From Chromohalobacter nigrandesensis (GTDB lineage: Bacteria > Pseudomonadota > Gammaproteobacteria > Pseudomonadales > Halomonadaceae): DNA of 64,000 nt. The stretch spans positions 1 through 64,000 of the forward strand of contig NZ_JAKGAM010000009.1 in assembly GCF_023061285.1 (NCBI RefSeq). Reading direction: 5' to 3'. This document shows positions 8,645 to 18,375 of this stretch, one piece after another (the stretch's first letter is position 1; each line of letters starts with the position of its first letter). The notes under the pieces are model-generated. The model was not told where the DNA came from and did not search any database. It saw only the letters and a program-made list of their open reading frames with translations. Position numbers and translations under genes: made by a program.

Positions 8645-9073
8645 CGCGATATATTCCTTAACTAGCTTACTGTTCGATCGTGTCTGCAAATGCAGTCGGC
8701 TTTCGACCCGGTCTGTTTTTTCAGCGGCTTGCTAAGGCAACACCGCGACGAGTTCGTAAAGCCTTGTTGTTATCCAATGCTCGCAGAGAAACCTTATACC
8801 GGTCTTTTGGAGAACGCAACAAGAAAAAAACACTGTTTTCCTTCCGCGCTTCCTGTCGATTCGGTCAAGATCACCTCTCTCGCGAGCCGGCCTCAAGAGG
8901 CCTGGAAGCCACTCTACGCCGCCAATATGACATTGGCGTGACGTCAGCGACACGTTCATCTTTACGATTCAAGGCTCTCTCTGGCAAGGGGCAATCCGCA
9001 ATGAAGGCAAGTTTTACTACAAAAGTCGCATAACGCGGATATAACCACCATCCGGCGCTGAAAAATATAGCAA
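8645..9073 (-). other. Long porin leader / intergenic region with palindromes
   Basis: No credible gene is seen in about 430 bases between the porin and the proQ-like terminator. On the minus strand a TATAAG box (8793-8798) with TTGCGT (8814-8819) at 15-base spacing could be the porin promoter, giving a leader of roughly 140 bases. Further upstream lie a perfect inverted repeat CGCCAAT-atgac-ATTGGCG (8920-8938) and GGCCTC-aa-GAGGCC (8889-8902), which could be operator sites for osmotic or envelope-stress regulators. These roles are inference. Confidence 0.35.
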
Positions 9074-9102
9074 TAAAAAAGGGGCTTGCGCCCCTCTTTT
9101 TC
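9074..9102 (-). terminator. Terminator of the proQ-like gene
   Basis: GGGGC (9081-9085) pairs with GCCCC (9090-9094) around TTGC. The stem is flanked by six A on the left, giving a T run for minus-strand transcripts, and by TCTTTTT on the right. Confidence 0.8.
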
Positions 9103-9120
9103 AATGCTTCGATCCGATTG

Positions 9121-9903
9121 TCATCGACCGTGCTTGGCGAGCAACTGGCTCAGTTTACGCTCTAGCTGCTCGGATTCCTTGCGCTCGTTGTGCTGCTTCT
9201 GCTGCTTTTTCTGCTTCTTGGTGAGTTCATCGAGCTGCTTGCGGGCGTGACGCGCCTCGCCTTCGGTCACGGCGCCTGCCGGCTGACCGTCGAGATCCAC
9301 CCGCATCGCGTCGGCTCGCACTGCCTTGAGATAGCGCGGCAAGTGTACATAGCACGCCAGGGCGCGGCGCACGAGTTTCTCCGGCCAGGGCTCGCGCGCG
9401 ACAAGGTCGAGATGAATGCCCGTCTTGAGCGGCTGAGTGTGCCCCTTGAAGAAGGTTTCCGGATAGCGCTGGTACCACTGCGCCAGCAACGACTGGGGAG
9501 AAGGCGGCTCATGTTCCGCGCCCAGTGCCAGACTGGCCTGCGGAATCTCGCTCTCCGCCTCGCCAGTGGGCTGGCTGTGATCGTCTGATGGGGAGGCAAG
9601 GGCGGAAGGCGCGTGATCTTCGGTGGCGTCTCCCGTCGGCCGACGCGGGCCACGAAACGCGATAGGCCCAAGCCCTCTGGCTTTCGCGCCAGCGTCAGGC
9701 AGTTCCGCCTGAGTGGCGGGCGTCTGGGTATCGTCGGGCTCCAGCTCGGCAAGCGCCAGGAGGCGCTCACGCAAGGCGCGGTTTTCCAACTCAAGTGCCG
9801 AGACCTGGCCACGAGCCGCCTCGAGTTCGGCCCGGCAAGCCTCGGCTTGATGTTCCAATGCCCTGAACAGGGCGTCTGCGTGGTCGGTCAGCAAGGCGTG
9901 CAC
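9121..9903 (-). CDS. ProQ/FinO-domain RNA chaperone
   Basis: A 260-aa predicted RNA-binding protein with a central ProQ/FinO domain (about 140-220: WYQRYPETFFKGHTQPLKTGI, then REPWPEKLVRRALACYVHLPRYLKAV). Family members bind structured sRNAs and mRNA 3' ends. The domain is framed by an N-terminal coiled coil (about 10-55), a long Pro/Asp/Glu-rich linker, and a C-terminal Lys/Gln/Glu-rich tail. This differs from compact E. coli ProQ, which has the FinO domain at its N-terminus. The frame begins at GTG 9903 with an SD-like AGGGAG directly against it. A TTG nine bases further in would have better spacing, so the start is unsure. Confidence 0.8.
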   Translation of the reverse strand: MHALLTDHADALFRALEHQAEACRAELEAARGQVSALELENRALRERLLALAELEPDDTQTPATQAELPDAGAKARGLGPIAFRGPRRPTGDATEDHAPSALASPSDDHSQPTGEAESEIPQASLALGAEHEPPSPQSLLAQWYQRYPETFFKGHTQPLKTGIHLDLVAREPWPEKLVRRALACYVHLPRYLKAVRADAMRVDLDGQPAGAVTEGEARHARKQLDELTKKQKKQQKQHNERKESEQLERKLSQLLAKHGR

Positions 9904-10022
9904 TCCCTGATTGCCTTGAACGAACGCTGGGCCTCGAATCGTCTACGCAGCGTCGCGGCAGACAGGCCCGGCCCATGCGGGCTACCAAGTAAGTCTGTGC
10001 CAGCTTCGCCGCGCTGGCAACC

Positions 10023-10559
10023 TCAACGCCGCTCGTAATGCACGAACGCGTAGTCGGGCTTGCCATCACCGCCCTGGCCCGGCACACGCTGGGTTTCCTG
10101 CCAATGCGTGGCATCGAAGGCGGGAAACCAGGCATCGCCGTCCACCGAGACATCGACTTCGGTCAGATAGAGCCGCGTGGCGCAGGGCAAGGCCGCGGCG
10201 AAGATCTCGCCACCGCCGATCACGCAGATATCCTCGACACCCTCGATAATGGCCTGGCCATCGGCCATCTCGAGAGCACTGGCCAGATCATGGCAGACGC
10301 TGATTCCGTCATGGAAATAGCCACGATCACGCGTGACAACGATATTCATGCGTCCCGGTAACGGCTTACCGATGGACTCGAACGTCTTGCGCCCCATGAC
10401 CAACGGTTTGTTCATGGTCACGCGCTTGAAGAACTTGAGATCTTCCGGCAGGTGCCACGGCATTTTGTTATCGACACCGATGACACGCTCTCGCGACATC
10501 GCCGCCACCAGGGCGATGGGCACCACCGTATCGACACAGGCGTTGGTGGGCTCGTTCAT
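10023..10559 (-). CDS. folA: Dihydrofolate reductase
   Basis: NADPH-dependent reduction of dihydrofolate to tetrahydrofolate; 178 aa. Visible signatures are [33 protein letters not shown], here with Asp in the LPED substrate-binding position, [16 protein letters not shown] (NADPH loop), and VIGGGEIF. Its ATG overlaps the thyA stop in an ATGA junction. This couples it to the enzyme that produces its substrate, since thymidylate synthase releases dihydrofolate. Confidence 0.95.
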   Translation of the reverse strand: MNEPTNACVDTVVPIALVAAMSRERVIGVDNKMPWHLPEDLKFFKRVTMNKPLVMGRKTFESIGKPLPGRMNIVVTRDRGYFHDGISVCHDLASALEMADGQAIIEGVEDICVIGGGEIFAAALPCATRLYLTEVDVSVDGDAWFPAFDATHWQETQRVPGQGGDGKPDYAFVHYERR

Positions 10560-11350
10560 ACGGCGACCTCCGCCTTGATATGCGGGTGCGGATCATAGTC
10601 TTCGATGGCGATATCCTCGAAGGTGAAATCGAACACATCCGTAATCTCGGGATTGAGCACCAGCCGTGGACGCACATGCGGCGCGCGGCTCAACTGGAGG
10701 CGCGCCTGATCGAGATGATTGAGATAGAGGTGCGCATCGCCCAGGGTATGAATGAACTCGCCCGGCGCCAGGTCGCAGGCCTGCGCGATCATGTGCGTGA
10801 GTAGCGCGTAGCTTGCGATGTTGAACGGCACGCCGAGGAAGATATCCGCACTGCGCTGGTACAACTGACACGACAGCCGACCATCGGCGACATAGAACTG
10901 AAACAGGGCATGGCATGGCGGCAACGCCATGTCATCGACCAGCGCCGGGTTCCAGGCCGAGACGATCAACCGGCGCGAATCGGGGTTGCGCTTGATCTGC
11001 TCGACGACATTGGCGATCTGATCGACATGCCCGCCGTCCGGGCGCGGCCAACTGCGCCACTGATAGCCGTAAACCGGCCCCAGGTCGCCGTTTTCGTCGG
11101 CCCACTCATCCCAGATGCGAACCCGGTTTTCCTTGAGGTAGGCAATATTGGTGTCACCGCGCAGGAACCACAGCAGCTCATGGATGATCGAGCGCAAGTG
11201 GAGCTTCTTGGTGGTCACCAGCGGGAAGCCGTCGGCCAGGTCGAAACGCATCTGATGACCGAAGACGCTGAGCGTCCCGGTGCCGGTGCGGTCACTTTTT
11301 TCCACGCCATTGTCGAGTACATGGCGCATCAAATCGAGATAAGGCTGCAT
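10556..11350 (-). CDS. thyA: Thymidylate synthase
   Basis: Converts dUMP and methylene-tetrahydrofolate to dTMP and dihydrofolate. The 264-aa length equals the E. coli enzyme. The N-terminal phosphate-binding Arg is in [13 protein letters not shown], the nucleophile Cys is in [11 protein letters not shown], followed by [22 protein letters not shown] and the C-terminal cofactor-closing tail IKAEVAV. It lies between lgt (66 bases upstream) and folA (overlapping). Confidence 0.97.
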   Translation of the reverse strand: MQPYLDLMRHVLDNGVEKSDRTGTGTLSVFGHQMRFDLADGFPLVTTKKLHLRSIIHELLWFLRGDTNIAYLKENRVRIWDEWADENGDLGPVYGYQWRSWPRPDGGHVDQIANVVEQIKRNPDSRRLIVSAWNPALVDDMALPPCHALFQFYVADGRLSCQLYQRSADIFLGVPFNIASYALLTHMIAQACDLAPGEFIHTLGDAHLYLNHLDQARLQLSRAPHVRPRLVLNPEITDVFDFTFEDIAIEDYDPHPHIKAEVAV

Positions 11351-11416
11351 GTCATCCGAACGTTGAACGATGAAGGCGCGACGACGATGTCACGCCGGAA
11401 TTGGATGCCTGGCCGC

Positions 11417-12223
11417 TCACGCCGCCGGTGATGCTTCACGCGCATCGTCGACCGGTTGCCGACGCGACCAGGCGATCAAGGCGATACCGGCCAGGACCAT
11501 GGGGACGGTCAACAATTGGCCCATGGTCAACCAGCCGAAGGCGATGAAGCCGAGTTGCGGATCGGGCTGACGCACGAACTCGACCGCGAAGCGGAACACC
11601 GCGTAAAGCAGCAGGAACAGGCCGGATATCATACCACGCCGACGCGGCCGACTAGAGACCCACCACAGCACGACGAACATCACCACGCCTTCCAACGCGA
11701 ACTCATAAAGCGGCGAGGGATGACGTCCCTCAGGGCCGAGGCCGGGATACACCAGCGCCCAGGGCACGTCGGTCACGCGCCCGGGTAACTCATGATTGAT
11801 GAAGTTGCCGATGCGCCCGGCTCCCAGGCCGATCGGCACCATCGGCGCCACGAAATCGGTGAGCTGAAAAAACGCCAATCGATGCTTGCGTGCGAAAAGG
11901 CCAGCGGCAATCAGGACACCGACGAGGCCGCCATGGAAGCTCATGCCGCCATCCCAGACCTGGAAAATCCATAACGGATTATCCATCAGGCGCTCGAAAC
12001 CGTAGAAGATCGCATACCCTATGCGCCCGCCGAGCACGACGCCCAGCGCGCCATAGAACAGCAAGTCGCCGATATCATCCGCCTTGAGACCGATGCGCGC
12101 AGCGCGCTTGCGCCCTAGCCACCAGGCTCCCACGAAACCAATCACATACATCAGCCCGTACCAATGCACCTTGAAGGGTCCCAAGGCGATGGCGATGGGG
12201 TCGATCTCGGGATAACTCAGCAT
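11417..12223 (-). CDS. lgt: Prolipoprotein diacylglyceryl transferase
   Basis: Inner-membrane enzyme that transfers diacylglycerol from phosphatidylglycerol to the lipobox Cys of prolipoproteins. The 268-aa chain has about seven membrane segments. The Lgt signature GAGRIGNFINHELPGR is present, with GGMSFHGGLVG before it and HPSPLYEFALEG after it. It leads an lgt-thyA-folA operon, the same lgt-thyA neighbourhood as in E. coli. It would act on the window's own lipoproteins, such as NlpD and the 4872-5387 product. Confidence 0.95.
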   Translation of the reverse strand: MLSYPEIDPIAIALGPFKVHWYGLMYVIGFVGAWWLGRKRAARIGLKADDIGDLLFYGALGVVLGGRIGYAIFYGFERLMDNPLWIFQVWDGGMSFHGGLVGVLIAAGLFARKHRLAFFQLTDFVAPMVPIGLGAGRIGNFINHELPGRVTDVPWALVYPGLGPEGRHPSPLYEFALEGVVMFVVLWWVSSRPRRRGMISGLFLLLYAVFRFAVEFVRQPDPQLGFIAFGWLTMGQLLTVPMVLAGIALIAWSRRQPVDDAREASPAA

Positions 12224-12313
12224 GCGTGCGTTCTCCTTGCATACGTTCTGGTCGGCGGCGAGCCCGACACCTTACGACAGCCGCTGCCGGGCGGCAACGA
12301 CGCACGTCATCGT

Positions 12314-14368
12314 CTATGTCTCGGGTGTCGCATCTTTACCCACCCAACGGCGCACCATCGCGACCAGATCGCCGGGGCGGTAAGGCTTGGCCAGACAATC
12401 GTCCATGCCCGCCTGCAGGAAGGCGTCACGACTGGCTTGGGTGACATTGGCGGTCAACGCCACCAGCACGCTGGCATGCCGCCTCGCCAGACGACGCTCC
12501 AACCGACGCCAGCGACGGCTGGTTTCCAGACCGTCGAGGGTCGGCATGTAAATGTCCATGAACACCAGATCGAACGCTTGTCGCTCGGCCAGTGCCAGCG
12601 CCTCCTCGCCGTTCGTCGCGGTCTCGACATGACACCCCTGGCGCTCAAGCACACTGCATGCCAGCAGCGTATTGACGGGGCCGTCATCGACGATCAGTAC
12701 CCGGGGGGTCGCATCGCTTTGGCGCGTATCGGACGCCGGCTTGTCCTCCGTCAGGGTATCGAGCAACAGCATGGCATCTTCCAGCCGTCGACGCAGCGCC
12801 TCGCAGCGCGAAGGCTGGCGATGCGTGTCGACCTCGGGAAGCGAGGCCAGCGTGTTAACGGAGGCCTCGAGCTCTTGGCGTAGATGCGATAGATAGCCCG
12901 TCTTGAGGCGCGCATCCTCGCGTGCCTGATCACGGGCCAGGCGCAAGCGGTACAAGGTTTCGCCGGCCTCGGTCTGATCGATCAACGCCCAGACGGAGTG
13001 TTCACCACGTACGGCCAGGCATTCGAGGCGATACTCGCGCGTTCCCCCTGCCGCATCGGTGACCCGCACCCGGCGCCGTTGTTCATCGACGAGCCGCGGC
13101 TTCAACCATTCAGTCAATTGAATGTCGCGCAACGCCTCGGGGCGCTCGCCGAGCAATCGCGCCAAGGCGGAATTCAGGGTGACGATGGCATCGCCCTCGG
13201 TCAGCAAGGCCGGTAGCTGCAGGGTATTGAGCCAGGCGGGCATATCCCATGCATCGTTCGAGGCGCGAGTATGCAATTGCGGTTCGAGCCGCTTCAGCAA
13301 TGCATTCAAGGTCGCTGGCGAGACATCGGTAATGTCCGGCGCATCCTCTTGCGTACGAGGCAGCCAACCGACGAGTCTGCCCAGCGCGGCCTGCCAGGCA
13401 TCCTCCTCGCGCTGCAATCGCCAGTAGAGCACGGTCACGAAGCCCGCGAAGATCAGCACGTTGCCCAGAATCAAGCCGATACTCAACCATGGCAGCGCCT
13501 TCTGCCAGGCACTGTCATCGGGCAGGCTCAGACGACTCACCAGACGCCAACCAGTACCGGGAAGCGTGTCCCAGATCAACGCCCGGCGTCCCTCCTCCAA
13601 CCACTTCATGCCATAACGACCCGCGGCGTCCGGCAACACGCGAGAAGCATCATCGCGCATCAAGTCATGCCCGGTACCATCGACCAGCCAGTGCTTCCCG
13701 GTGTTGCCGGTTTCATCACCAATCAACCGTTTCAGACGTGGCAGGGAGATTTCTATCCCCACCCGCGCGAGATAGCGCTCGTTCCACACCACATCGCGGG
13801 TGGCCACCAAGCGTCCCGAAGGCGCTTGTGACCCGGTCCACCAGGTCACATTCTCCGCATCGGTGGGGGCGCGTTCTCGCTGATAAGGGGGAAGGCCGCT
13901 ATCAATATCATCCTGCTGCTCGGGCACGCTAAAATCGCGCATGCCCACAGGCAAGACAAAGAGGCGAGTGACCAAGGCATCCATGCCGTAGTAGTCATCG
14001 AGCAGCCTTATCAGTAGCTGCTGAGTAGCGTCTTGCGACAGCACGGCCGGCAGTACCGGCGACACATTCGGAGAAGGCGCGTCATTCTCGGCCATCGACT
14101 GCAGAATGCGCCGCGAGCCACGTGAGAGCATCACAAGATGCTGCTGCTGAGCGGTCAAGCGAGCATCCAACTGGCGCGCATAGACACTGTGCGAAGCCTG
14201 CAAGCGCGCCAGCGCGTTTTCCGCTTCACGACGGTCGCTCGCCTGCCAGATCAACGCCCCGGCGCCCAGACACACCAACGTGAAGGCTATCTCGGCCAGC
14301 AACAATGGCCACAGCAACGCTTTCCAGCGCGAACGATGGGGGCTCGGAGGAGTCGCGGCTTTGTGCAT
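12314..14368 (-). CDS. Degenerate hybrid sensor: periplasmic domain, PAS, HisKA remnant, receiver
   Basis: A 684-aa membrane signalling protein. Membrane helices at about 18-42 and about 285-310 bracket a periplasmic, cache-like sensor. A PAS-like region (about 365-470) follows. Next comes a helix that aligns with HisKA (489-505, KTGYLSHLRQELEASV), but the phosphoacceptor His is replaced by Gln498 and there is no ATP-binding (HATPase) domain. The C-terminal receiver (557-680) is intact: VLIVDD, phospho-acceptor Asp605 in FMDIYMP, and Lys661 in LAKPYRPGD. It therefore cannot autophosphorylate. It may be phosphorylated by another kinase or phosphotransferase and report to an unknown partner. 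The start ATG has GGGTAGG upstream. Confidence 0.8.
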   Translation of the reverse strand: MHKAATPPSPHRSRWKALLWPLLLAEIAFTLVCLGAGALIWQASDRREAENALARLQASHSVYARQLDARLTAQQQHLVMLSRGSRRILQSMAENDAPSPNVSPVLPAVLSQDATQQLLIRLLDDYYGMDALVTRLFVLPVGMRDFSVPEQQDDIDSGLPPYQRERAPTDAENVTWWTGSQAPSGRLVATRDVVWNERYLARVGIEISLPRLKRLIGDETGNTGKHWLVDGTGHDLMRDDASRVLPDAAGRYGMKWLEEGRRALIWDTLPGTGWRLVSRLSLPDDSAWQKALPWLSIGLILGNVLIFAGFVTVLYWRLQREEDAWQAALGRLVGWLPRTQEDAPDITDVSPATLNALLKRLEPQLHTRASNDAWDMPAWLNTLQLPALLTEGDAIVTLNSALARLLGERPEALRDIQLTEWLKPRLVDEQRRRVRVTDAAGGTREYRLECLAVRGEHSVWALIDQTEAGETLYRLRLARDQAREDARLKTGYLSHLRQELEASVNTLASLPEVDTHRQPSRCEALRRRLEDAMLLLDTLTEDKPASDTRQSDATPRVLIVDDGPVNTLLACSVLERQGCHVETATNGEEALALAERQAFDLVFMDIYMPTLDGLETSRRWRRLERRLARRHASVLVALTANVTQASRDAFLQAGMDDCLAKPYRPGDLVAMVRRWVGKDATPET

Positions 14369-14518
14369 GCCCTACCCTGCTCGTGACGATGCAGCGAGTG
14401 TACGCGCTCGCTTACCGGCTGTCATGGCACGTGCGGGGCTCGGCATGGCGCGTTACGCTGGCGCTATCATCTTCACGAGAGCGACGTCCACGAAAACCCT
14501 TTGCGAGAGAAATACGCC

Positions 14519-15301
14519 ATGTGCTTGATCGTCTTCGACTGGCGCCCGGGCAGCGACACGCCACTGCGACTGGCCGCCAACCGCGATGAGATTCACGATC
14601 GCCCGACACAGGCGCTGGCCCCGTGGCCGGATGCCCCGAGCCTGGTCGGCGGTCGTGACCTGCGCGCCGGAGGCACCTGGTTGGCGGCCTCGCAAAGCGG
14701 GCGCCTTGCGGCAGTGACCAATGTTCGCGACGCGCACACTGCAGCGCCGACTTCACCCCCCAGCCGAGGCGCCCTGCCTTATCAGGCACTGACGCATGAA
14801 GCACCGCTCGACTGGCTCGAGGCCCTCGCGTCGAGCGAGGCACGCGCCTATGCCTGGTTCAATCTGCTCTATTGCGACGGCGTCACGCTGATGCATATTC
14901 ATCACGGCCCAACGGGGACAATGCTCACCCAGATTGCACCCGGCATGCATGGCCTCTCCAATGCCACCCTGGATACACCCTGGCCAAAAGTGATCCGCGC
15001 CCGAGACGGCTTCGAACGGACACTCGCGCAAACACCCTGGCAAGCGCCTGCGCTCGAGTTGATGCAGGATACCAAGACGGCGCCGACACCAGACCTACCG
15101 GATACCGGCGTGGGCATGGAAATGGAGCGCTTCCTGGCACCGATCTTCATTCGCGGGCAACGTTACGGCACCCGTGCCACGACGCTCGTGGAATGGTGGC
15201 CCAGTCATATCGAACTGCAAGAATCGCGCTTCGGCCCGAACGGCATCGTGCAAGGCAGTCGCCGACATTCGCTCACTCTGGCCGACGTCACGCAGGCCTG
15301 A
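14519..15301 (+). CDS. NRDE (TANGO2-like) family protein
   Basis: A 260-aa protein named for the NRDE motif (LAANRDE here), related to eukaryotic TANGO2. The ATG at 14519 is chosen because family members begin Met-Cys: the sequence starts MCLIVFDW, and Cys2 has been proposed as an Ntn-hydrolase-type nucleophile. Other conserved pieces are DRPT, GGRDLRAGGTWLA, AVTNVRD, SRGALP, HGLSNATLDTPWPKV and GTRATTLV. The biochemical role is not established; links to haem or lipid handling have been proposed for the eukaryotic relatives. It ends 36 bases from the convergent ptsP gene. Confidence 0.88.
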   Translation: MCLIVFDWRPGSDTPLRLAANRDEIHDRPTQALAPWPDAPSLVGGRDLRAGGTWLAASQSGRLAAVTNVRDAHTAAPTSPPSRGALPYQALTHEAPLDWLEALASSEARAYAWFNLLYCDGVTLMHIHHGPTGTMLTQIAPGMHGLSNATLDTPWPKVIRARDGFERTLAQTPWQAPALELMQDTKTAPTPDLPDTGVGMEMERFLAPIFIRGQRYGTRATTLVEWWPSHIELQESRFGPNGIVQGSRRHSLTLADVTQA

Positions 15302-15337
15302 CCTGCGCCGTTCATCGAGCATGGCACCCGTCGAGGC

Positions 15338-17599
15338 TCAATCGTCGGGGGGCAGCAAATGTGCCAGTTTCCATTCCCCCATGCGCTGGCGCAGGTGCGC
15401 CCGCACCGCCGCAGTGGTGGATAACGCCAGGGTTTCGTCGAGCAGCGCCTGCGCATCCTCGAGCGAAACACGCCGGATCGCCGCACGCACCCGGGACAAA
15501 CTAGGCGCATTCATGGAGAGCGCCTCGAAGCCCATGCCCATCAGCAGCAAGGCACCAGCGGGGTCGCCGGCCAGCTCACCGCATACCGAGGCCGGCACCT
15601 TCAAGCGCCGCGACTCGATGGCAAGATGCGACAAGGCGCCCAGCACGGCCGGATGGCAGGCATCGTAAAGGCTCGCCACGCGCGGATTGTTGCGATCCAC
15701 TGCCAGCAAGTATTGAGTAAGATCGTTACTGCCCACCGAGAAGAAATCAACGCGGGCGGCCAGCGCATCGAGCTGATAAAGCGTCGCCGGCACCTCGATC
15801 ATTACCCCAACCCGGGGACGCGCCAGCTTGACGCCTTCCTCGGCCAGCTCCCGCTGGGCCCGGTCGATGAGTCTGAGCGCGGTATCGACTTCTTCGATGC
15901 TCGAGATCATCGGTAACAGGATGCAAAGATTGTCGAGCCCCACCGAGGCGCGCAGCATGGCGCGCAACTGGACCATCAGCACTTCCGGATGATCGAGCGT
16001 CACGCGGATTCCGCGCCATCCCAAAAAGGGGTTGGCTTCGTCGATGGGAAAGTACGGCAGGTCCTTGTCGCCGCCGATGTCCAAGGTGCGCATCACCACC
16101 GGTAACGGCGCGAAACTTTCGAGCTGATCGTGGTAGAGCCGCGTCTGCTCCTGCTCGCTGGGGAAGCGCTCGTTCATCATGAACGGCACTTCGGTGCGAT
16201 AAAGACCCACACCACTGACTCGCGACTTGAGAGACGCCACAGCTTCCACCGCCAGGCCGGTATTGACCATCAAGGGCATGTGGTAACCGTCCGAGGTTTC
16301 GCTGGGGCGATCCTGCTCATGCTCTAGCACCTCGCTGAGCGCCTTCTCCTCGGCGATCAACGTCTCGTAATGGTGCTCACGCTCGGCATCGGGGCGCACG
16401 AACAGCCGACCGCGATGGCCGTCGAGAATCGCCCGGGCGCCGTTGAGCCTTGGCAGGGGTAAATCGACCATTCCCAGCACGGTGGGAATACCCATCGCGC
16501 GCGCCAGAATGGCGACATGCGAGGTGCTCGAACCGCGAATCGATACCAATCCCACCAGCTTGTCGCGCGGCACTTCGCCCAACGAGGCGGCACTCAACTC
16601 ATCGCCGATCAGGATGGTCTGTTCGGGGAACGTATCCGGGGTGCGCGGACTGTCCTCCTGCAGATGGGCGAGCACGCGGCGCCCCAGATCACGAATGTCG
16701 GCGGCTCGCTCGCGCAAGTAGTTGTCGTCGACACGCTCTAGATACTGCACATGGCGCTTGACCACATCGGCCAGGGCACCGGGCGCCCACTGGCCTTCGC
16801 GGATGCGCTTCTCGACCTCTTGGCCCAGTGCCGCGTCGCCCAGCATCTGCTGGTAGGCGTCGAACAGCGCCACTTCCTGCGCCGAGATACGCTTGACCAA
16901 GCGTGCCGCCGCAACGCCGATTTCCTTGCGAACATTGGCGATCGCTTCGTGCAGGTGGGTGATTTCGGCTTCGATATCGGTAGGAATCAGGTCGGGCACG
17001 CTATTGAGATCCGCCGGCGGCATCAGCACCACCAGTTCTCCCGACGCCATGCCGGGGGATGCCGCCACCCCCGAAAACATCGCCTGGCCATCGGCCTGGG
17101 TCGGCCGGGTCAACGTCCCCGTCGCCATGGCATGGGCCAGCACACCGGCCAACTGCGCGGCCATGGTAACCAGAAACGCTTCATCGCCTTCATCGAAACG
17201 CCGCATGGCCTGCTGCTGGACGACCAACACCCCCAGCATGCGGCGCTGATGAATGATCGGCACCCCGAGGAAACTCGAAAAACGCTCTTCGCCCGTCTCG
17301 GCGAAATAGCGGAAATACGGATGCGACGGCGCGTCCTCGAGATTGAGCGGCTCTTCGCGTTGCCCCACCAACCCGACCAACCCCTCGCCGAGCCCCATGC
17401 TCACCTGCCCTACCGCTTCGCTGCGCAAGCCCAGCGTATCCATGAGCACCAGACTGTCGCGCTCAGCGTCGAACAAATAGATGGAACACACATCGGTGTG
17501 CATGGCCTTGCGAATTCGGCGCACCATGGTCGCCAGCGCGGCCTCTAGACTGCGCGCGCCGTTGACTTCCTGGATGATGCGTCGGAGAACATCGAGCAT
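15338..17599 (-). CDS. ptsP: PEP-protein phosphotransferase PtsP (enzyme I-Ntr)
   Basis: First enzyme of the nitrogen phosphotransferase system: it takes phosphate from PEP and passes it to NPr. The 753-aa chain has an N-terminal GAF domain (about 1-165; VCSIYLFD, EERFSSFLGVPIIH, LGVLVVQQ) and the full enzyme I. The enzyme I part has the phospho-His region GSSTSHVAILARAMGIPTV, the PEP domain FLGWRGIRVTLDHPE, and the SVGSNDLTQYLLAVDRNN and CGELAGDP signatures. ATG 17599 fits the E. coli start (MLxxLR) and is about 6 bases from AAGAAGAA; an ATG two codons earlier is also possible. It lies downstream of rppH, as in many gamma-proteobacteria. Confidence 0.94.
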   Translation of the reverse strand: MLDVLRRIIQEVNGARSLEAALATMVRRIRKAMHTDVCSIYLFDAERDSLVLMDTLGLRSEAVGQVSMGLGEGLVGLVGQREEPLNLEDAPSHPYFRYFAETGEERFSSFLGVPIIHQRRMLGVLVVQQQAMRRFDEGDEAFLVTMAAQLAGVLAHAMATGTLTRPTQADGQAMFSGVAASPGMASGELVVLMPPADLNSVPDLIPTDIEAEITHLHEAIANVRKEIGVAAARLVKRISAQEVALFDAYQQMLGDAALGQEVEKRIREGQWAPGALADVVKRHVQYLERVDDNYLRERAADIRDLGRRVLAHLQEDSPRTPDTFPEQTILIGDELSAASLGEVPRDKLVGLVSIRGSSTSHVAILARAMGIPTVLGMVDLPLPRLNGARAILDGHRGRLFVRPDAEREHHYETLIAEEKALSEVLEHEQDRPSETSDGYHMPLMVNTGLAVEAVASLKSRVSGVGLYRTEVPFMMNERFPSEQEQTRLYHDQLESFAPLPVVMRTLDIGGDKDLPYFPIDEANPFLGWRGIRVTLDHPEVLMVQLRAMLRASVGLDNLCILLPMISSIEEVDTALRLIDRAQRELAEEGVKLARPRVGVMIEVPATLYQLDALAARVDFFSVGSNDLTQYLLAVDRNNPRVASLYDACHPAVLGALSHLAIESRRLKVPASVCGELAGDPAGALLLMGMGFEALSMNAPSLSRVRAAIRRVSLEDAQALLDETLALSTTAAVRAHLRQRMGEWKLAHLLPPDD

Positions 17600-17716
17600 T
17601 GGCATTTCTTCTTGTTGTCGTCACGACATGCGTGCGACGGTTGATCTCAAGGCGAACGCAGGGCATCTTGACGCCCTTGCGATGTCGGCCCTCGGTGGCG
17701 ATATCTAACGCGGCGC

Positions 17717-18214
17717 TCAGCAGGCTCCCTCTTCGAGCGCCAAACGATGCACGCGTGGCGCCAATTCACGCAGGGCACGGCGGTAGACTTCGCGCTTGAA
17801 GGGCACGACCTGCCCCAAGGGATACCAATAACTGACCCAGCGCCAGCCATCGAATTCCGGTTTGGGAGTGGAGTCCACGCAAACCCGGCTATCCCGACAC
17901 CGGATCTTGAGCAGGAACCACTTCTGTTTCTGGCCGATACATATCGGCCTCGAATGCGTTCTCACCATGCGTCGTGGGAGACGGTAGCGCAGCCATCCGC
18001 GCGTACAGGCCAGGATCTCGACATCCTCCGGCGTCAAGCCGATCTCTTCCTCGAGCTCCCGATACAATGCCTGTTCCGGTGTCTCATGCGCCTTGATTCC
18101 TCCTTGCGGAAATTGCCACGCATTCTGTCCCACACGACGCGCCCAGAGCAGCTGTCCACTGCGGTTGGCAATGATGATGCCAACGTTGGGCCTGAAGCCG
18201 TCAGCGTCGATCAC
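17717..18214 (-). CDS. rppH: RNA 5'-pyrophosphohydrolase RppH
   Basis: Nudix hydrolase that removes pyrophosphate from mRNA 5' ends and triggers RNase E decay. The Nudix box is [23 protein letters not shown]. Other family stretches are [37 protein letters not shown] and [14 protein letters not shown]. The start is set at GTG 18214 ([10 protein letters not shown] aligns with E. coli MIDDDGYRPN), which has AAGG 8 bases upstream. An ATG at 18220 sits too close to that element but cannot be excluded. It precedes ptsP by 117 bases. Confidence 0.92.
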   Translation of the reverse strand: MIDADGFRPNVGIIIANRSGQLLWARRVGQNAWQFPQGGIKAHETPEQALYRELEEEIGLTPEDVEILACTRGWLRYRLPRRMVRTHSRPICIGQKQKWFLLKIRCRDSRVCVDSTPKPEFDGWRWVSYWYPLGQVVPFKREVYRRALRELAPRVHRLALEEGAC

Positions 18215-18375
18215 GGACATCACCTTAATGAATCTTCGTTGAGGCCATTCTTCCACAAAGCCAGAAAGCGCATCAATACGCCTTGTGGTGGGCAACATTC
18301 GGTAACTCTGCGATAATCCTCTTCCCTTTACGCCGCAATCTTCCCGTTCACCCAGCACGATGCAAGGAGTCCTCC

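Noticed and set aside
8680-9033. Plus-strand open frame in the porin-proQ gap
   Set aside because: No ribosome site and no protein-like composition; the region is better read as a leader.
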